A stretch of DNA of 64,000 nt from M50B91 sp964526665 (GCA_964526665.1 CAZGJL010000002.1:30386-94385), one strand, 5' to 3'. Shown: positions 9,020 to 18,751, numbered from the stretch's first letter. Program-made: numbers and translations. Notes: generated by a model not told the origin, from the letters alone.

Positions 9020-10996
9020 TTACATCTTCCTCAGCTTCGTCTCCAGTTCCTCGATCTGATCTCTTAGTGCAGCAGCACGTTCGAAGTCTAAGTTTTGGGT
9101 AGAGATATCCATTTCTGCTTCAAGTTCCACGAGCATTTGCCCCACCTGATCTCGTTTCGTAAGTTTATCGAAGTTTCGAGGTTTTCCTCCCGATAGGTCT
9201 TTTGAAATATCGATAATCTTTTTGATAATCGTTTTTGGGGTGATTCCGTGTTTTTTGTTGTATGCTTCCTGAATATCACGACGACGGTTTGTCTCGCCGA
9301 TAGCCGCTTCCATGGCAGGCGTCATTTTGTCCGCGTACATGATAATGTGTCCTTTTTCGTTTCGAGAAGCACGACCAATTATTTGCAAAAGTGCATCACG
9401 AGAACGCAAGAATCCTTGTTTATCTGCATCGAGAATGGCAATGAATTCCACTTCAGGAAGATCAAGACCTTCACGCAAGAGGTTGATTCCTACCACTACA
9501 TCAATTATTCCTTTTCGTAATTCAGTAAGGATTTCAATTCGTTCGAGAGTCTCAATCTCGGAGTGTAAGTATTTGGCTTTTATTCCTGTTTCAATAAGAA
9601 ATTCAGAAAGATCCTCAGCCGATTTCTTGGTCACAGTAGTAATCAAAACACGACTTCCCTTTTTGATAGTGTCTCGTACTTCTTCTAATAAATTATCGAT
9701 ATGATTTTTGGTCCCACGAACCACAATCTGTGGATCGAGTAGTCCGGTAGGACGAATAATCTGTTCGGCAAATTCATCTTTTTTACAATGTGCGTATTCA
9801 TATTTTCCCGGAGTAGCCGATACATAGACGGCTTGAGGTATTTTCTTTTCAAATTCTTCAAACTTCAGTGGCCGGTTATCCATTGCACTCGGCAAACGGA
9901 ATCCATAATCAATCAATGTTTTCTTTCGGGAGAGATTTCCGTTAAACATTCCTCCAATTTGGGGAACACTGATGTGAGACTCATCTACAAAACACATAAA
10001 ATCTTTTGGGAAATAATCCAAAAGTGTTGTTGGCGGAGTTCCTGGTTTTGACAAAGAAAGATAACGAGTGTAATTCTCCACACCGTTGGTATAGCCGGTT
10101 TCTCGCAGCATTTCCAAATCAAAGGTTGTTCGCTGTTGTAATCGATGTGCCTCGAGATTTTTTCCAATTTTTCGTAAATCAGCAAGCCGCTCATTGAGTT
10201 CTTCTTCTACTCCAACAATGGCTCGTGCTACTTTTTCCGGAGACGATACATTGTGTTTTGCGGGAAAAATTTTCACTTCATCGCAATTTTGTAAATGTTC
10301 GGAAGTAAAAGCATCAATCTCGGTGAGTTTATCCAAATCATCGCCCCAGTATTCCAGCTGAAAGGCGGTATCGCCTCCTGGAGGGAAAATAGTTATCACA
10401 TCGCCCAAAACCTCAAATGATCCACGGATAAAATCAGATTTTACTCTCTGATACTGTAGTTCTATAAGTTTTTCCAATAACTTTTTTCGGGGATTGCTAT
10501 CGCCACGTTTGATGGTGAAAGCCAGTTTTCTATAATCATCCACATCCCCAAGTCCATAAATACACGAAACAGAGCTGATAACAATACAGTCAGGACGTGT
10601 TAGAAGATTCATTGTGGCGGCGTGTCGGAATTTGGCAATTTCTTCATTAATCGTTGCCTCTTTTTCGATAAACGTATCTGTTTTTGGCATATATGCTTCT
10701 GGCTGATAATAATCATAATAAGAAACGAAATACGACACGGCGTTATCAGGAAAAAACTGTTGGAACTCCGCACAGAGTTGAGCAGCCAAGGTTTTATTAT
10801 GAGCCAAAATCAATGTTGGGCGTTGCAGCTTATTGATGATTTGCGCCATGGTAAAGGTTTTTCCTGTTCCAGTGGCACCAAGTAAGGTTTGATGACGCAA
10901 TCCGTTTTGTAGCCCCTTTGTAAGGTGCGCAATAGCCTGTGGCTGATCTCCAGTAGGCTCAAATTCAGAAACGAGATTAAAGAGTTTTTTGGTCAT
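9020..10996 (-). CDS. uvrB: Excinuclease ABC subunit B
   Basis: Damage-verifying helicase-like subunit of nucleotide excision repair; partners UvrA and UvrC (uvrC is at 50.7 kb here). Seen: GDQPQAIAHLTKGL and Walker A GATGTGKTFT near residue 40; the beta-hairpin region YYDYYQPEAYMPKTDTFIEKEA; the helicase motifs FVDESH (residue 340 region), YVSATPGKYE, VVGINLLREGLDLPEV and QIIGRASRN; and a C-terminal UVR motif (LDFERAAALRDQIEELE) that binds UvrC. 658 residues is a normal length. The start at 10996 gives the canonical N-terminus. It heads a minus-strand run with no clear terminator before the YtxH-like gene's region. Confidence 0.97.
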   Translation of the reverse strand: MTKKLFNLVSEFEPTGDQPQAIAHLTKGLQNGLRHQTLLGATGTGKTFTMAQIINKLQRPTLILAHNKTLAAQLCAEFQQFFPDNAVSYFVSYYDYYQPEAYMPKTDTFIEKEATINEEIAKFRHAATMNLLTRPDCIVISSVSCIYGLGDVDDYRKLAFTIKRGDSNPRKKLLEKLIELQYQRVKSDFIRGSFEVLGDVITIFPPGGDTAFQLEYWGDDLDKLTEIDAFTSEHLQNCDEVKIFPAKHNVSSPEKVARAIVGVEEELNERLADLRKIGKNLEAHRLQQRTTFDLEMLRETGYTNGVENYTRYLSLSKPGTPPTTLLDYFPKDFMCFVDESHISVPQIGGMFNGNLSRKKTLIDYGFRLPSAMDNRPLKFEEFEKKIPQAVYVSATPGKYEYAHCKKDEFAEQIIRPTGLLDPQIVVRGTKNHIDNLLEEVRDTIKKGSRVLITTVTKKSAEDLSEFLIETGIKAKYLHSEIETLERIEILTELRKGIIDVVVGINLLREGLDLPEVEFIAILDADKQGFLRSRDALLQIIGRASRNEKGHIIMYADKMTPAMEAAIGETNRRRDIQEAYNKKHGITPKTIIKKIIDISKDLSGGKPRNFDKLTKRDQVGQMLVELEAEMDISTQNLDFERAAALRDQIEELETKLRKM

Positions 10997-11089
10997 TAAA
11001 AAAAATAACTGTCTTATAACTTTTACTCGTTCTTAAAAATTTATCAAGTTGGTCTTTTTTGAGAGAGGCTTTTTTGCTCCAAAAAAGAA

Positions 11090-11284
11090 TTATTCTTCGC
11101 CTTTGTTCCGTTTTAAAATTCTTTGAATCAGGGTTAATCCGACATCTCCTGCCTTTTGCCCTATTTCTTTCGTTTTTTTGCGGTTTTCTTCTGAGCTGAG
11201 AAGCATTCCCGCAACTCCAGTAATCGCTCCACCAACGATTAATCCAGTGATTAATCCTTTATTCGATTTCTTAGATTTGGCCAT
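11090..11284 (-). CDS. YtxH-like small membrane protein
   Basis: 64 residues: basic N-terminus, one glycine-rich membrane helix (GLITGLIVGGAITGVAGMLLSS) and a basic, amphipathic tail (EENRKKTKEIGQKAGDV). This layout matches YtxH-family proteins, small envelope-associated proteins of unclear role, some stress-induced. It lies 30 bases downstream of pheT and could be on its transcript. Confidence 0.65.
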   Translation of the reverse strand: MAKSKKSNKGLITGLIVGGAITGVAGMLLSSEENRKKTKEIGQKAGDVGLTLIQRILKRNKGEE

Positions 11285-11315
11285 AGTTTTTTGTGAAAAA
11301 ATTCACGCGGGCAGG

Positions 11316-13685
11316 CTACGAGTTTTTCATGTCAAAAGCAAGTCGAAGTTGTGTCTTAAACTTCTTTTCCAGAGTCTTATGAATTGCATCAAATTCAGCA
11401 TCAATCGTTTTTTCATCCAAAGTTTTGTCTTTTGCTTGAAAGGAAAGATGAAAGGCTAAGTTCTTATTTTTTTTCCCAAGCCTCTTTTCATCTAAAAATA
11501 CATCGAAAAGAGTCATGTCTTTCAAATATTTAGACGCTTCCTTTGCGGTAGAGATAAGATCAGATTGTTGAATAGTGTTTGCCATCACCAGAGACAGATC
11601 ACGATAAACAGTAGGGAATTGTGAAACAGGAATATATTTCTTTTCTGCTGGAGAAACCAGCTCCTCAAGAGATTTCAAATCAATTTCTGTTGCAACGGCA
11701 ACAGCTCCTCGAACAGGATTTTTCTTTGGATGGAGAACGAATATTTGTCCAATAATTTTACCGTTTACTGAAATATCGGCACATTGTGCAGGATGAAATA
11801 TTGCTTGTGGTTTTTTACAAGTATTCATTTCTATTTCAACGCCAAGCGCATGAAACATACGAGCGAGTTCGGCCTTTTGTTCAAAAAATTTCTGAGGAGC
11901 ATCTCCATTCATTACGGCAGAGAGAAGCAAAAGATTTCGCTTTTCGTCTCCAATCTTGGGGAAAACCGTTCCAATTTCAAAGAAACTCAGCTCGCCATGA
12001 GTTCTCAATTCGGATTCCATGCCGCGTACAGCATTAGAAACAAGTGTTAAACGAAGTTTTTCATATTCTTCATTTGCACCATTCTGAACACATACGTGAG
12101 TATTTTCATTCATCCATTCGGGATCTTTTGGCCCCACAAAAGAAGAAAGATAGATTTCATTTAGTCCTTCGCTTACCAGCAAATCTCGAATTTTCCATTC
12201 CATTTCGCGAAGCTTATTTCTTCTTGGTGGAGAGAGGGGAAGAGTTGGTAAAACGCTTGGAATAGCATCGAATCCATGGAGTCGGACTATTTCCTCTACC
12301 AAATCTTCGGGGATTTCAATATCTTTTGTTGCTCGCCAACTAGGAACAAGAACTTTTAGCGTTGCTCCAGTAGATTCAACATCAAACCCAAGAGCACGAA
12401 GTTTTTTCATAATATCTTCATTTGATATATCAAGTCCGGACTTCATTCGTACGAGGTCGGGTGGGAGATCAATTTTCATCTCACCAAAAGCATGTGGATA
12501 GGCATCACCAACACTTGACGCTATTTTTGCAGCAGGACAAAGTTGTTGCGCTTTTCCCGTAGCCCAAAGAATAGATTCGAGACATTGTTCGGGGTCCAGA
12601 GATTTTTCATATCGAGCAGAGCTTTCAGATCGTAATCCAAGTCGTGAGCTCGTATGACGGATGCTGGCTGCATCAAAATTCGCTGACTCAAAGACAATGT
12701 TTTTTGTTTTATTTGTAATGCTTGAAGCAAGCCCCCCCATAATTCCGGCAAGAGACAGAACCTTCTCATCATCTGCCACAACAATATCAGTTTCTTCTAA
12801 CTCATATTCTTCCTCATCAAGAGCGAGTAATTTCTCTCCTTTTTTTGCCAAACGAATAGTAATTCCGCCCTTCAGTTTGTCCGCATCAAACACATGCATT
12901 GGTTGTCCAAACCCGGCAAGAGACAAATTCGTAAGATCAACGAGGGTAGAAATAGCGCGAATATCCAAGTTTTCTAGTTTTACCTGTGTAGCAATGTCAG
13001 AGGGTTCAAGAGTTACATTTTCAAGTTTTATAGCACAAAATCGGCGACATTTCTCAGTATTAATTTTCACCGGAAACGGCTTACCGGTGGTGAGCTCGGG
13101 TGCAAATATTTCACTTTCAAATTCTTTGTCCCAGATAGCTCCAATTTCTCTTGCGAGTCCACGATGCCCCATGAGATCAGGGCGGTGAGTAAGCGACTTA
13201 TTATCAATATCAAAAAGAATATCTCCAAATCCAGGAATGATTTCCGGAAGAGTTTTCCCGATATCTTTTGTTTCAAAACGCAAGAGCGTTTCTTGTTTCA
13301 TTCCCAGCTCGGGGCAGGTACACACCATTCCTTCAGATTTCACATCACGCACCTCGGTATTTTTGATCTCAATGCCAGAGGCAAGAGTCGCTCCATCAAG
13401 AGCAACAGGATAAATTTCTCCTTTTGTCAGAGGAAATACTTCTCCAAAGACAATTTGTTTTTTCCCCTTTTTTCCACAATCAAAAGTTCCGACATGAAGT
13501 TTTTCAGCGTTTTTATGTTTCTCAACTTTTATTAATTTCCCCGCAAATACACGATCAAAGTTGTTTGTTATATGGATTACATCCTCTACTTCACACGTAT
13601 GAAGCGTGAGAGAATCACCTATTTTTTGTGGATCAAGACCCTTGGTCTCAACAAATTCTCGAAGCCAATTCATTGAAAATTTCAT
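11316..13685 (-). CDS. pheT: Phenylalanyl-tRNA synthetase beta subunit
   Basis: Non-catalytic subunit of the alpha2-beta2 PheRS, needed for tRNA binding and editing. 789 residues from ATG 13685. Domains in order: N-terminal fold MKFSMNWLREFVETKG; tRNA-binding EMAP-like domain (VFAGKLIKVEKHKNAEKLHVG); B3/4 editing domain (residues about 200-380); B5 domain (LPPDLVRMKSG...); class II-like core (PEDLVEEIVRLHGFDAIP); C-terminal ferredoxin-like anticodon domain (FPTVYRDLSLVM). An in-frame start at 13721 is rejected because a promoter (-10 TACACT) ends 8 bases before 13685. The usual partner pheS is not adjacent and not in this window. Confidence 0.95.
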   Translation of the reverse strand: MKFSMNWLREFVETKGLDPQKIGDSLTLHTCEVEDVIHITNNFDRVFAGKLIKVEKHKNAEKLHVGTFDCGKKGKKQIVFGEVFPLTKGEIYPVALDGATLASGIEIKNTEVRDVKSEGMVCTCPELGMKQETLLRFETKDIGKTLPEIIPGFGDILFDIDNKSLTHRPDLMGHRGLAREIGAIWDKEFESEIFAPELTTGKPFPVKINTEKCRRFCAIKLENVTLEPSDIATQVKLENLDIRAISTLVDLTNLSLAGFGQPMHVFDADKLKGGITIRLAKKGEKLLALDEEEYELEETDIVVADDEKVLSLAGIMGGLASSITNKTKNIVFESANFDAASIRHTSSRLGLRSESSARYEKSLDPEQCLESILWATGKAQQLCPAAKIASSVGDAYPHAFGEMKIDLPPDLVRMKSGLDISNEDIMKKLRALGFDVESTGATLKVLVPSWRATKDIEIPEDLVEEIVRLHGFDAIPSVLPTLPLSPPRRNKLREMEWKIRDLLVSEGLNEIYLSSFVGPKDPEWMNENTHVCVQNGANEEYEKLRLTLVSNAVRGMESELRTHGELSFFEIGTVFPKIGDEKRNLLLLSAVMNGDAPQKFFEQKAELARMFHALGVEIEMNTCKKPQAIFHPAQCADISVNGKIIGQIFVLHPKKNPVRGAVAVATEIDLKSLEELVSPAEKKYIPVSQFPTVYRDLSLVMANTIQQSDLISTAKEASKYLKDMTLFDVFLDEKRLGKKNKNLAFHLSFQAKDKTLDEKTIDAEFDAIHKTLEKKFKTQLRLAFDMKNS

Positions 13686-13693
13686 TCCGTATG

Positions 13694-13721
13694 AGTGTAC
13701 CTCATCAGTGATAGAACGCAA
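13694..13721 (-). promoter_or_regulatory. Candidate pheT promoter, leaderless type
   Basis: On the minus strand: TTGCGT (13721-13716), 16-base spacer, TACACT (13699-13694), then 8 bases to the ATG at 13685. Confidence 0.6.
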
Positions 13722-13814
13722 CTTCGCATGAAAATTATTATTATATTCAAAAGAGTGAGGCTATGACGAGAATAGGGAAAGTATCTTTTGGTTACGAAAG
13801 AGAAGAAGATTTAT

Positions 13815-13841
13815 AAAAAAAACCCCGCCAGAGACGGGGTT
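13815..13841 (-). terminator. Intrinsic terminator for the gene at 13855
   Basis: AACCCCG (13821-13827) and CGGGGTT (13835-13841) form a 7-bp G/C-rich stem. On the minus strand the stem is followed by an eight-base T run (A run at 13815-13822). Confidence 0.88.
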
Positions 13842-13854
13842 ATTTGATTGCTTG

Positions 13855-14199
13855 CTACAACATCAATTCTTTTATCAAGGCTTCTTCTTCTTTTCTAGAA
13901 AGATTCATTACTCTCCCTTTTTTATCAAGGATTCCTCCTAGACGGATTTCATTAAAGAAAATAAAAAATAATCGTAGAGGTTTCTTTTCATTTTTTGAAA
14001 AATCGTACACGAAAACGGTATTTTTTTTCTTACCAGGAAGAAGCTCCTCTTGAAATTTTTCTTTAAGAACTTTGCCCAAAAGAACATCCTCATTAGATAT
14101 TTCTGTTGTTCTGAAGTCTTCAATAATTTTTCTTGTGCCTTCTTGGTCGTATTCTTTCATACGAACAAAATCAATCTTCAATCTCTGTTTTTTTATCAT
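13855..14199 (-). CDS. Hypothetical protein
   Basis: 114 residues, basic and not recognised. Predicted alternation of charged helices and one hydrophobic strand segment (PLRLFFIFFNEIRLGG). No signal peptide. It ends just before a strong intrinsic terminator and has its own promoter about 165 bases upstream, so it is a single-gene transcript with a long leader holding a 12-bp inverted repeat. No function assigned. Confidence 0.6.
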   Translation of the reverse strand: MIKKQRLKIDFVRMKEYDQEGTRKIIEDFRTTEISNEDVLLGKVLKEKFQEELLPGKKKNTVFVYDFSKNEKKPLRLFFIFFNEIRLGGILDKKGRVMNLSRKEEEALIKELML

Positions 14200-14232
14200 A
14201 AATTTTGGATTTTGAAATTAATAATAAGATAC

Positions 14233-14283
14233 TAAATGGTCTTTTTTGCCTTCAGGTTTTTAAAAAACAAGAAAGACCATTTA
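14233..14283. repeat. 12-bp inverted repeat in the leader upstream of the 13855 gene
   Basis: TAAATGGTCTTT (14233-14244) and AAAGACCATTTA (14272-14283) are perfect complements 27 bases apart. On the minus strand it lies between a TTGACA promoter and the gene start at 14199, so it would fold in the mRNA leader. No long T run follows on either strand, so it is not a typical intrinsic terminator. Confidence 0.5.
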
Positions 14284-14361
14284 TTTGTTGCGTAGCAATA
14301 ACATCAAAGAACTGTTGGCAAACAATTCCAATGCAAGTGCATGGAGGTGTTTAGCGAAAAG

Positions 14362-14389
14362 ATAGTAACATGAAACAAGGAATTGTCAA
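14362..14389 (-). promoter_or_regulatory. Candidate promoter for the 13855 gene
   Basis: Minus strand: TTGACA (14389-14384), 16-base spacer, TACTAT (14367-14362). It lies just downstream of the clpC stop. Confidence 0.5.
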
Positions 14390-14440
14390 AAGATATCGAA
14401 GTCAAAAGTGCTCATTTCTGAAGGGAACGTTTTAAAATAC

Positions 14441-17077
14441 TTACTTCTTGGCTGCGATAAAAGTACAAATCTTTTTCTTGGCATCGTGACCAACGATGTA
14501 CTCGTTGTCCTCATGCATTTCGCCAGAAATAATTGCTTCTGCGAGCGGGGTTTCCACTCTATCAGCCAATATTCGCCGCACTTCACGAGCTCCGAATTCT
14601 GGATTATAGGCAACTTTTGCCAATGCATTTATTAGGTTTCCACCGATTTGTAACTTTATTTTTTTATCATTGAGTCGTTTCTGAAACTTTTGAAGTTGAA
14701 GTTTCACAATAGTTTTAATAGCCTCTCGATCTAAAGGTTTAAAAACAACCGTTGCATCCAATCGATTCAAGAATTCTGGAGAAAAGGTCTTTTTCAAATC
14801 CTTTTGTACGTCGTCAGAAATACTTTCAAACTCAGATTCACTTTCTGCTAAATCAGTTTTTGTCGCTCCAAATCCAATAGAATTAGCATTCTGCTGGAAA
14901 CGATTAGCACCAATATTGGACGTCAAAATCACTACACAATTTCGGAAGCTAACCGTTCGTCCTTTTCCATCAGTAAGTTGTCCATCTTCAAAAATTTGCA
15001 ATAACATATTGTGTACATCCTTGTGCGCTTTTTCAATTTCATCAAACAGAACAATTGAATGTGGACGACGACGAACCTTTTCGGTTAATTCCCCTCCATC
15101 TTCATGTCCTACATATCCAGCAGTAGAACCGACCAGACGACTTCCTGTGTGTGGCTGACTGAATTCTGACATATCGATTTTTATCAACGACTTTTCATCG
15201 TTATACACTTCCTGTGCCAATTGTCGTACGAGCTCAGTTTTTCCTACACCCGTGGGCCCAAGAAAAAGAAAGGCTCCAAGAGGACGATTAGGATCTTGTA
15301 ATCCTAGGCGAGATCGGCGAATAGCCTTAGAAATAGTTTCAATAGCAGGATTTTGTCCAGCAATGTGCTTCTCCAAGGTCTTTTCTAATGTTTTTAAATT
15401 ATCTAGATCTGATCCTACGAGCTTTGCCACAGGGATTCCAGTCATAAGTTCTAGTACATTTGCAACGTCAGCTTGTTCTACACTCTTACGTTTTCTTCCA
15501 GAAACCTTTTTTGTCTTCATCTTTTGAATTTTTTCTTCGAATTCTTGTTCAGTTTTATGGAGTTTATTTGCTTTCTCGTAATTCTGAGTAATCACGGCCT
15601 CTTCTTTCTTTTTCTGTGTATCAGTAAGTTTTTTTCGAAGATCACGAATCTCTTTTCCGTTCAAACGATTTGTTAATCCTTTTGCCGCACAAGCTTCATC
15701 GATAAGATCAATGGCCTTATCTGGCAAAAATCGGTCAGGAATATATCGAATACTTAGCTTTACTGACGCCTCAACGGCTTCATCAGTAATGTTTACCGCA
15801 TGATAGTCTTCAAAATGCTTTCGAAGTCCTTTCAAAATAGTAATAGCTTGTTCTTCTGTTGGTTCAGGAATATTTACCGCTTGGAATCGTCGCGCAAGAG
15901 CAGAATCTTTTTCTACATGTTTACGGTATTCATCCATTGTTGTCGCACCAATAACTTGAATTTGTCCTCGTGAAAGGGCTGGTTTCAAAATATTTGCGGC
16001 ATCAAGTGATCCCTCGCTACTTCCAGCACCAATAATAGTGTGAAGTTCATCAATAAAAAGAATAACTTCATTGTCGCTAGCAGAAGCTTCTTCGATAATA
16101 CGCTTTAATCGTTCTTCAAATTCTCCACGATATTTTGTTCCCGCTACCAAATTCGCCATAGAGAGACACAATACGCGTTTATCCATTAACGAATCAGGAA
16201 CATTCCCTCCTGCAATTCTTTGGGCAAGGCCTTCAGCGATAGCAGTTTTCCCTACTCCGGGATCACCCAGAAGAACAGGATTGTTTTTTGTTTTTCGGCT
16301 CAAAATCTGAATAGTTCGCTCAATTTCGATATCACGACCAATAATTGTGTCGAGTTTTCCCTCACGGGCTTGTTCCGTGAAATCATCACAAAAATAATCA
16401 AGAGCTAATTTTTTTACCCGTCCTTGGCGATTTCCTGCAGGGTTACCTGATTGATTTGGCATTTCTGTGCCGCCAAACATATCTTCTCCCGGAGAAAATT
16501 GTCCGCCAGCACCAGTAATCTCATCGCCTGGGCGAGCAGATATTCCAACCAGAATACTTTGTAATCCATCGAGTAATGATTCAATGCTTTTTTGGTCTTT
16601 ATTATTCGTGTCAGGAGTAACTGCTTTTCCTGCTTTTTGAAACATATCTTCTAAATACTGAAGAATTTGTTCCGGGCGCACCATAAGCGTTTTCAAAATA
16701 TGAACCGCTCCAGAGTTTTTTTGTCGAATTAATGCGTAGAGAATATGCTCAGAATCTACCATCGTGTGTCCAAAGTCGAGAGTTGCTTGTGCAGCAGCTT
16801 CAACAACCTTTTCTGCAAAAGGAGAAAAAACATTTTCAACCTCTTTTTTTGTTTTATCATCAACTCCTTTGAGTTCTTCACAAATACGGAAGGCGTTTTC
16901 ATGTGTGACTCCAAAGTTCTTCAAAATCTCACTCGCCATAGATTTTGGTTGGCGAAGCAATCCCAAGAGAAGGTGCTGTGTCTGCACTTGTTTTTCACCA
17001 AGCGTGCGCATTTCTTCTTGTGCGAGGATAAGTGTATTGCGAGCAAAGGGGGTAAATGAGTCGAAATGTGAATTCAT
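14441..17077 (-). CDS. clpC: ClpC-type AAA+ chaperone/protease ATPase
   Basis: Unfoldase that feeds substrates to ClpP (no clpP in the window). 878 residues. Two Clp N repeats (residues 5-75 and 80-147), a Gly/Pro-rich linker (150-220), AAA+ domain 1 with Walker A GDPGVGKT (271-278) and Walker B FIDELH, a middle region with a UVR-like motif (NYEKANKLHKTEQEFEEKI), then AAA+ domain 2 with Walker A GPTGVGKT (617-624), Walker B VLFDEIEKAH and a C-terminal D2-small domain (GAREVRRILADRVETPLAE). The UVR-like middle region and double ATPase fit ClpC rather than ClpA or ClpB. Strong sigma70-type promoter upstream. Confidence 0.95.
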   Translation of the reverse strand: MNSHFDSFTPFARNTLILAQEEMRTLGEKQVQTQHLLLGLLRQPKSMASEILKNFGVTHENAFRICEELKGVDDKTKKEVENVFSPFAEKVVEAAAQATLDFGHTMVDSEHILYALIRQKNSGAVHILKTLMVRPEQILQYLEDMFQKAGKAVTPDTNNKDQKSIESLLDGLQSILVGISARPGDEITGAGGQFSPGEDMFGGTEMPNQSGNPAGNRQGRVKKLALDYFCDDFTEQAREGKLDTIIGRDIEIERTIQILSRKTKNNPVLLGDPGVGKTAIAEGLAQRIAGGNVPDSLMDKRVLCLSMANLVAGTKYRGEFEERLKRIIEEASASDNEVILFIDELHTIIGAGSSEGSLDAANILKPALSRGQIQVIGATTMDEYRKHVEKDSALARRFQAVNIPEPTEEQAITILKGLRKHFEDYHAVNITDEAVEASVKLSIRYIPDRFLPDKAIDLIDEACAAKGLTNRLNGKEIRDLRKKLTDTQKKKEEAVITQNYEKANKLHKTEQEFEEKIQKMKTKKVSGRKRKSVEQADVANVLELMTGIPVAKLVGSDLDNLKTLEKTLEKHIAGQNPAIETISKAIRRSRLGLQDPNRPLGAFLFLGPTGVGKTELVRQLAQEVYNDEKSLIKIDMSEFSQPHTGSRLVGSTAGYVGHEDGGELTEKVRRRPHSIVLFDEIEKAHKDVHNMLLQIFEDGQLTDGKGRTVSFRNCVVILTSNIGANRFQQNANSIGFGATKTDLAESESEFESISDDVQKDLKKTFSPEFLNRLDATVVFKPLDREAIKTIVKLQLQKFQKRLNDKKIKLQIGGNLINALAKVAYNPEFGAREVRRILADRVETPLAEAIISGEMHEDNEYIVGHDAKKKICTFIAAKK

Positions 17078-17099
17078 GTGTTTGTTTTGATGTCGTGGA

Positions 17100-17127
17100 A
17101 TTATACCCGAAATAGGGATTTTTTCAA
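17100..17127 (-). promoter_or_regulatory. clpC promoter
   Basis: Minus strand: TTGAAA (17127-17122), 16-base spacer, consensus TATAAT (17105-17100), 22 bases before the ATG. No Shine-Dalgarno and no CIRCE-type repeat seen. Confidence 0.75.
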
Positions 17128-17208
17128 TGGTGATGGGCTTGAAGTTATACTAAAGATGTGGTTATTATCAAACTACAAACTACAAATATGGGATTTTAAA
17201 ATACCCAC

Positions 17209-18714
17209 TTAATTTGTTCGGTCAATAATTGTATATTCTTTGTCAGAAATTTCATTTCCATTTGTGTCAGTAAGCCCCTCAAGACGCACGGTGAAACGTT
17301 CATTCGGCTGTATTTCGTTTTGCCAAAACCCAATTAAGGCTGTCTGTTCACCGCTCCAAAGCAGAAATTCATCAAAAATTGGATCCGCAGTGATTTCCTT
17401 ATCTTCAAAATTTTTATCACGGAATATAACTTTTAATTGTCTCGTTACCATTATTGGTTCAGAAAAATGAAGTTCGGCGACACTGAATCGCGCACTAGAC
17501 CTCATGTAATTTCCTGCCCAACGTTCACGTGCTTTTTCAGGAACTTGATCCATTTGTAACCACTCATGAAGGGTTACAAAGGGACGAGTAGTGTCTCCTG
17601 TGGCAGTCCATTGGAAATCCTTTCGTTCCGTTCGAAGGTTCTTTCTCCATGTTCCCACATTTTCATGTGTATCAAAGGAAGAGTTCACAAACGTCTGTTG
17701 ACCAAAGAGCGATAATCGCCAATCTATGTCCCACGATTGCCCACGTGGAGCAAACACTCCAACCTGTTCCAGTGCTCCATGAGGCTCGAATACCCACTTG
17801 TGCTGCCACGTTTCTCCTGGAGAAAGAGCAATATTCAAAAACTCATTTTGGGCCCCCCAGGCACTTGGGAATCGCATTTCCACGCCTCCTTTCCATAACT
17901 GAGAAAGGGGTTCATCAGCTTGTCCCAAGTGGTCAAGCCGAGCTTTTACTGTTACTTGCCAGTGCTGAGGAATAAGCTCTCGCACAGAAATATCCAGGTT
18001 TCGTTTGAGAAAACGTGATGATTTTCCTCCACCGAGATTCCATTCAATAGCCGCTATGTCATTTTCTTCAGGCTTTAATTCTGGAGATATTCCTGAGACG
18101 TATAGTTCTCCGGATTTCACTGCATGACCAATTTCTCGTGTTATTCGTGGCCACGTCCATGGCTGTAGTGCGGTTTTCAAAACTATCTTTTTCCCAAAAT
18201 GAGAAAGAGGAGATTTTCGTTCTGCCAGAGATTTTTCATCATGACGATCTGTATTTGCGATAGAACGAGTCATGTCTGCAAAGAAATTGGTATCTCGGAT
18301 CAATTTTTCTGCTGTTTCAATATTTACAAAAATGACACGTGAATACTTCATTCCTGCCATTTTGGCTCCCCCAAGGAAGTTGTCAGCACATGTCTTCAAA
18401 TCAGGGGAAGTTCCCAGATCCCAGAATTTTACGTCTTTTGAGACCATGTCGAGTGGCGGTTGTGCTATTCCGAAGCTTTTATCGGCGAGGGCGTATACAT
18501 TTTGTAATTTTAATTTCAAAGGAAGAAGTCGAACTTCTCCAAACGCTGTAACAAATCCACCGCACGGTCGAGCTTCTGCTTCATTCGTGAGCAGGACAAG
18601 ATGCGTCTGTGTGAGGAAATTTGGGGTAAATGCCCACCGAACAGGCCATGCACATACAAAGATAAAGAGGATTAGGAGTCCCAGCCAAAACCACCATTTC
18701 TTGAAAGTGTTCAT
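17209..18714 (-). CDS. DUF4012-like membrane-anchored protein
   Basis: 501 residues. One N-terminal membrane helix (about residues 7-25, WWFWLGLLILFIFVCAW) anchors a large extracytoplasmic part. The segment HLVLLTNEAEARPCGGFVTAFG matches the NxAExRPxGGF core of DUF4012 proteins, which occur near polysaccharide genes but have no established activity. The start at 18714 is chosen because a TTGCAA/CACACT promoter ends 8 bases before it; a start at 18744 would lie inside the promoter. The C-terminal 200 residues look like beta-rich repeats. Context gives no pathway. Confidence 0.7.
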   Translation of the reverse strand: MNTFKKWWFWLGLLILFIFVCAWPVRWAFTPNFLTQTHLVLLTNEAEARPCGGFVTAFGEVRLLPLKLKLQNVYALADKSFGIAQPPLDMVSKDVKFWDLGTSPDLKTCADNFLGGAKMAGMKYSRVIFVNIETAEKLIRDTNFFADMTRSIANTDRHDEKSLAERKSPLSHFGKKIVLKTALQPWTWPRITREIGHAVKSGELYVSGISPELKPEENDIAAIEWNLGGGKSSRFLKRNLDISVRELIPQHWQVTVKARLDHLGQADEPLSQLWKGGVEMRFPSAWGAQNEFLNIALSPGETWQHKWVFEPHGALEQVGVFAPRGQSWDIDWRLSLFGQQTFVNSSFDTHENVGTWRKNLRTERKDFQWTATGDTTRPFVTLHEWLQMDQVPEKARERWAGNYMRSSARFSVAELHFSEPIMVTRQLKVIFRDKNFEDKEITADPIFDEFLLWSGEQTALIGFWQNEIQPNERFTVRLEGLTDTNGNEISDKEYTIIDRTN

Positions 18715-18722
18715 CGAGGGCG

Positions 18723-18751
18723 AGTGTGTCAAAAATCGGATCATTTTGCAA
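18723..18751 (-). promoter_or_regulatory. Promoter of the DUF4012-like gene, leaderless type
   Basis: Minus strand: TTGCAA (18751-18746), 17-base spacer, CACACT (18728-18723), 8 bases to ATG 18714. The sequence from TTGCAA through TTTTTGACACACT is closely repeated before the lipoprotein gene (19986-19958). Confidence 0.6.

Noticed and set aside
11784..12265. Antisense frames within pheT and similarly long opposite-strand frames in clpC, uvrB, topA and ftsK
   Set aside because: They lie opposite strongly conserved coding sequence and encode no recognisable proteins.
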